From positions 1 through 8,886 of the forward strand of contig CAZJFC010000069.1 in assembly GCA_964545245.1 (NCBI GenBank): DNA of 8,886 nucleotides, written 5' to 3'. Shown one piece after another: positions 6,436 to 8,886 of this stretch. The notes under the pieces are model-generated. The model was not told the origin of the DNA. It made no database searches and saw only the letters and a program-made list of their open reading frames with translations. The stretch's first letter is position 1, and each line of letters starts with the position of its first letter. The stretch comes from CAZJFC01 sp964545245 (lineage in GTDB: Bacteria; Pseudomonadota; Alphaproteobacteria; Rickettsiales; 21-14-0-20-44-7). The translations under genes and the position numbers were made by a program.

Positions 6436-7170
6436 CTAGTGCAGGTGTATCGCGTCATTCAGGTACATGCTGGTGAGCAGCGCGAAGATGTAAGCCTGAA
6501 GGAACGCGATGAAAATCTCAAGCCCGACCAGCGCAATCATGAGCAGCAGCGGCAGCCAGCCGCCGACAACGCCGAGCATCACCACGAATCCGGCGATAAC
6601 TTTCAGCAGAATGTGACCTGCCGTCATCGCCGCCGCCAGCCTCACCGAAAGGGAGATAGGGCGGGCGAGGAAAGACATCATCTCAATCGGGATAATCAGC
6701 GGGATGAGCCATTTCGGCACGCCTGAAGGGATGAACAAATGCAGGAAATGGAAACCGTGGCGGGCGATACCGACAATGATCACGGTGAGGAAAACCAGCA
6801 TCGCCAGCGCGAAAGTGACCGCGATATGGCTGGTAAGCGTGAAGGAATGGTGCCCCAGCGGCAGCATGCCGAGCATGTTCGAGAACAGGATGAACATGAA
6901 CAAAGTGAACACCAGCGGGAAGAATTTGCGGCCTTCCTGCCCGATATTATCCTTAATCATCCCGGCGACGAACTGGTAGCTAAGCTCGGAAAGCGCCTGC
7001 CAGCGGTTTGGGACCATCTCGCGCCTGCGCATCCCCATCATCAGGAAAAGGGAAACGCTGAGCAGCACCGCCACCATGAAGACGGCCGAGTTGGTGACGC
7101 CGACATCCAGCCCGCCGACATGAAGCGGCGCAAACTCTTGAATTTTAAACTGATCTAACGGATTTGCCAT
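6436..7170 (-). CDS. atpB: ATP synthase F0 subunit a
   Basis: Subunit a forms the two proton half-channels against the c-ring. The 244-residue protein is highly hydrophobic, with membrane segments at about 27-47, 84-103, 112-135, 155-172, 176-200 and 205-233. The essential stator arginine is Arg177 in RPISLSVRLAAAMTAGH. His186 and Glu218 occupy the places of E. coli Glu219 and His245, the swapped arrangement also seen in mitochondria and many alphaproteobacteria; Gln225 matches Gln252. The position of E. coli Asn214 is Ala181. The ATG at 7170 has no evident Shine-Dalgarno site. It is the first visible gene of the F0 operon; atpI, often found before it, is not present in the 479 bases upstream. 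Confidence 0.96.
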   Translation of the reverse strand: MANPLDQFKIQEFAPLHVGGLDVGVTNSAVFMVAVLLSVSLFLMMGMRRREMVPNRWQALSELSYQFVAGMIKDNIGQEGRKFFPLVFTLFMFILFSNMLGMLPLGHHSFTLTSHIAVTFALAMLVFLTVIIVGIARHGFHFLHLFIPSGVPKWLIPLIIPIEMMSFLARPISLSVRLAAAMTAGHILLKVIAGFVVMLGVVGGWLPLLLMIALVGLEIFIAFLQAYIFALLTSMYLNDAIHLH

Positions 7171-7205
7171 ATTTCAAACTGCATGATTTATGTTGTTTGC
7201 GGGGG

Positions 7206-7233
7206 TTTTTATCAGATTCAATCAGGATTGCAA
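7206..7233 (-). promoter_or_regulatory. Possible proximal promoter for atpB
   Basis: TTGCAA (7233-7228) and TAAAAA (7211-7206) are 16 bases apart on the minus strand and would give an atpB leader of about 30 bases. The match is mediocre. The better promoter at 7541-7512 is an alternative source of atp transcription. Confidence 0.22.
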
Positions 7234-7282
7234 CCACTTAGTTTAGTGCCGGTTGAGAGTGTGAGTGCCGGTTTTCAGTATG

Positions 7283-7320
7283 CCCCCACCCCGGCCCTCC
7301 CCCGCAAGCGGGAGAGGGAG
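7283..7320 (-). repeat. Intergenic palindromic repeat, copy 3 (reverse)
   Basis: Read on the minus strand this is CTCCCTCTCC, a loop with GCTTGC, GGGGAGGG, then GGGGTGGGGGC. It matches the units at 201-237 and 352-388 in stem and tail with a few changes, but lies on the opposite strand. It sits about 110 bases upstream of atpB. Confidence 0.6.
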
Positions 7321-7386
7321 AGTGACCTGTTCCCCGTCACCTGAAAAAGGCGCAGCAACCCCTGTTGCCTAGTGCCTATAGCCTGT

Positions 7387-7406
7387 TGCCGTTCAGGAGA
7401 ACGGCA
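7387..7406. repeat. Hairpin with 8-bp perfect stem upstream of atpB
   Basis: TGCCGTTC (7387-7394) pairs perfectly with GAACGGCA (7399-7406) around an AGGA loop. If the promoter at 7541-7512 is used, this would lie in the 5' leader of the atp transcript. No T-run follows on either strand, so it is not a terminator. Confidence 0.45.
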
Positions 7407-7511
7407 CAGCCCATCGGAAGCGCAGCAGCGCCGCACGGGGGCAAAAAATAGTTCACTCACGATGTCAAATAGCATGCGGATATCACCCCGCGGTAGTTCT
7501 GATATTTCTGT

Positions 7512-7541
7512 ATAATACCATTATCAGGTGCAGGATGTCAA
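7512..7541 (-). promoter_or_regulatory. Sigma-70-type promoter, extended -10
   Basis: On the minus strand a perfect -35 TTGACA (7541-7536) and a -10 TATTAT (7517-7512) are 18 bases apart, and a TGG just before the -10 makes it an extended -10. The predicted start is near 7505, which would give a leader of about 335 bases before atpB. It is the best promoter candidate in the window. A 24-bp palindrome ends 12 bases upstream of the -35. Confidence 0.6.
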
Positions 7542-7553
7542 GATTTTTCTGTA

Positions 7554-7577
7554 ATTGATTATTATATAATAATCAAT
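7554..7577. promoter_or_regulatory. Perfect 24-bp AT-rich palindrome, possible operator
   Basis: ATTGATTATTAT (7554-7565) is followed directly by its exact inverse complement ATAATAATCAAT (7566-7577). The centre lies about 60 bases upstream of the predicted start of the promoter at 7541-7512, a position typical of upstream (class I) activator sites. It could instead help end transcription of the gene finishing at 7650, but it has no G/C stem. The regulator is not recognisable: the TTGAT/ATCAA ends recall FNR-type sites, but the spacing is wrong. Confidence 0.5.
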
Positions 7578-7649
7578 ATGTTACAATAAAATACCGATAA
7601 TATACCCCCTCAGATACTTCCGAGCGGATTCCGGGCATTACACCATCTC

Positions 7650-8312
7650 CTACTCAATAAACTTGATCTTTGCGGTATCACAATCGTCAATGTTGATTTT
7701 TCTTCTGTCGCTGGTTACTTCTATAAGTGTCTGGAGCATATAACGGGACCCGCTGGGATGAATCTGTATTGGGTTATCAGGTGCATCTATAAACCTGATA
7801 AAACAGGGGGCGCTAACGGTACGCGCATAAACCACAATCCGGTTTATCTGGGGAGGGATATGAATCTGCCAGCAATATGTTGATAGTGGCGTCGGGATGC
7901 CACTATTATTTACACATTCCCTTCTGGCATCATGTGTATCCAGATGGAACATTTTGCATTTATGCGTAGAAGAAAAGCAAGTGTGCCCTCCTGGCGCAGA
8001 ATATATTTCATGACCAAAGATAACCCCCTTAAAATTACTCCAGTCCGGCCCGGCGACTTCAATTCCGCCTATAGCCAGCCGCCCTGTTTTACCGGAAAAT
8101 GAATATGCATTGTTAATGCCGTTCCCCATTTCCGGCAATCGGCCAGGGTGTTGGTAGTTATCAACTTTAGTTGAATATAGGGATAATGTATGGTCACTGC
8201 TCAAATTTACAGTGGAACTGGCCTGTGTTACGGGCAAGCATGCAAGCAACGCTGCGGTAATTACTGTGGATATCCGTATAGGTATAAGATTTTTTATTGT
8301 GATATATTTCAT
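7650..8312 (-). CDS. Secreted Cys-containing protein, paralogue of upstream gene
   Basis: A 220-residue protein of unknown function. An N-terminal signal sequence is visible (Lys/Arg start, hydrophobic core about 14-28), with likely cleavage after VTQA at residue 31. LLAC at 22-25 is a poor lipobox, so a lipoprotein is possible but less likely. The body has a DWSNFKGV motif (90-97), cysteines at 112, 119, 133 (ARREC) and 147, two more at 170 and 211, and ends DRRKINIDD...KIKFIE. The same signature occurs in the gene immediately upstream, which makes the pair tandem paralogues. It starts 41 bases after that gene's stop, with GGAAAG before the ATG, so an operon is likely. The gene is visibly more AT-rich than the atp and prmC blocks, a possible sign of transfer. 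Confidence 0.75.
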   Translation of the reverse strand: MKYITIKNLIPIRISTVITAALLACLPVTQASSTVNLSSDHTLSLYSTKVDNYQHPGRLPEMGNGINNAYSFSGKTGRLAIGGIEVAGPDWSNFKGVIFGHEIYSAPGGHTCFSSTHKCKMFHLDTHDARRECVNNSGIPTPLSTYCWQIHIPPQINRIVVYARTVSAPCFIRFIDAPDNPIQIHPSGSRYMLQTLIEVTSDRRKINIDDCDTAKIKFIE

Positions 8313-8353
8313 TTTCTTTCCATAATGTTCATAAAATTATTGTGGAGCTTCTT

Positions 8354-8886
8354 TCACTCCAGAAACCTGATCTTCATAATCCCATCTACCCTGATTCTCC
8401 TGTCTTCAGGAGGCACCCTGAGGAGAAACACATCAAAACCACCAACCGGGTCAAGAACAACGTCCTCCGTATATACGAAACCCGGATACAACAAAAGTTT
8501 GCCTGCCCCTACTATTTCGAGCAGGTTTACATCATCCGGCACCAGAAATTCGCCGCAATGATCCCCATATTCTGGGTCGGTAACACATTCCCTTCTTGTA
8601 TTTTCGGGATCAAATGTATAGTGGGCACAGACTAGCGGCGAGCAGGAGACCCAGGCGGAAGGTTTTTGCAGGAACACACCGCGGAAATTAGCCCAATCCT
8701 CCCCTGCTATGTTAATGATCAGACCTTTATTCCCGCCACTGTCCGAACCTCCGGAGCCGAGCGAGCCGGTTTCATCCTCGATCATCGTGGGCGTGCGCCA
8801 GATTATGACGTCATCAAAAAAATTCGCGGCATCCGAACCGTCATTGACCGCCATATCGCGGAAGGTTATGTCATTATCGCAATTCT
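8354..8886 (-). CDS. Cys-containing paralogue, possible pseudopilin-like (partial)
   Basis: The frame is open from the right window edge to TGA at 8354, giving at least 177 residues; the true start is outside. The ATG at 8854 is in frame, but sense codons continue upstream (NCDNDITFRDM...), so it need not be the start. Numbering from that Met, FFDDVIIWRTP (12-22) and a Gly/Ser-rich linker (30-43) lead into the domain shared with the downstream gene: DWANFRGV (53-60), cysteines at 71, 76, 90 (TRREC) and 100, then DRRIRVDG...KIRFLE at the end. The pattern C..DI.FRDM....FDDVI.W recalls the globular part of type IV pilin or pseudopilin-like proteins as I remember them. That is a guess, because the N-terminal methylation helix that would settle it is not in the window. 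Function unknown. Confidence 0.72.
   Translation of the reverse strand, partial: NCDNDITFRDMAVNDGSDAANFFDDVIIWRTPTMIEDETGSLGSGGSDSGGNKGLIINIAGEDWANFRGVFLQKPSAWVSCSPLVCAHYTFDPENTRRECVTDPEYGDHCGEFLVPDDVNLLEIVGAGKLLLYPGFVYTEDVVLDPVGGFDVFLLRVPPEDRRIRVDGIMKIRFLE

Larger units (their letters stand above)
7171..7649. other. Long intergenic region upstream of atpB
   Basis: This 479-base gap contains, from the atpB side: a 10-base direct repeat AGTGCCGGTT (7245-7254, 7264-7273); a G/C hairpin repeat (7283-7320); micro-repeats with CCTGTTGCC (7361-7369, 7382-7390); a hairpin (7387-7406); a sigma-70-like promoter (7512-7541); and a 24-bp palindrome (7554-7577). The stretch 7490-7610 is much more AT-rich than its surroundings. 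A 66-codon minus-strand frame (7475-7275) runs largely through repeats and is not believed. No atpI and no RNA gene is recognised. Confidence 0.6.

Noticed and set aside
6270..6476. Short plus-strand frame across the atpB-atpE gap
   Set aside because: It includes the common translation of the GTCATTCCCGCG repeat (TRHSRAGGNL...ACAGVT) and no protein features.
7275..7475. 66-codon minus-strand reading frame downstream of the promoter at 7541-7512
   Set aside because: Its second half is the G/C hairpin repeat and micro-repeats read as protein (LSRLRGRAGVGA-like), and nothing suggests a conserved domain.
7554..7577. FNR or Fur binding site
   Set aside because: The TTGAT/ATCAA ends are separated by 12 bases rather than the 4 of an FNR box, and the sequence does not match the Fur GATAATGATAATC pattern well.
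7573..7638. 21-residue minus-strand frame with AGGAG eight bases before its ATG, right after the gene ending at 7650
   Set aside because: Too short to judge, ends inside the palindrome, and a chance ribosome site next to a stop codon is plausible.

Overview
The window looks like part of an alphaproteobacterial chromosome. Four things point there: a split ATP synthase F0 operon with separate b' and b subunits (order a, c, b', b); a DUF4167 protein next to prmC; a mitochondrial-type His/Glu arrangement in subunit a; and intergenic palindromes of the 'GTCATTCCCGCG' and 'CTCCCTCTCC...GGAGAGGG' kinds. I cannot name the genus. No rRNA, tRNA, CRISPR array or transposase is visible.

Layout from left to right. 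Position 1-193 is the 3' end of a plus-strand fabH (beta-ketoacyl-ACP synthase III). It converges on a minus-strand block, and the gap (194-451) is filled with hairpin repeats. The block, read right to left, is a glycosyltransferase (3692-1839), prmC (1842-970, sharing ATGA with the gene before it) and a DUF4167 protein (934-452). The glycosyltransferase carries an N-terminal MshEN-like domain, a family that binds cyclic di-GMP, ahead of a membrane GT2 synthase module. Next is a lone outer-membrane beta-barrel gene (4740-3964), with repeat-containing gaps on both sides. The F0 operon atpB-atpE-atpF'-atpF (7170-5028, minus) follows. It has a long palindrome between atpB and atpE and a nearly structure-free leader before atpE. 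A 479-base gap (7171-7649) holds a good sigma-70-type promoter, a perfect 24-bp AT-rich palindrome just upstream of it, and several repeats. The right end carries two tandem minus-strand genes for related cysteine-containing proteins, 8312-7650 and 8886-8354. The second is cut by the window edge.

The atp genes build the proton channel and stator of ATP synthase; the F1 genes are not here. PrmC methylates release factors, but its usual partner prfA is not adjacent, and the glycosyltransferase gene sits in its place. The least explained items are the MshEN-GT2 fusion, the tandem Cys-containing paralogues, and the palindrome/promoter pair upstream of the ATP synthase genes.
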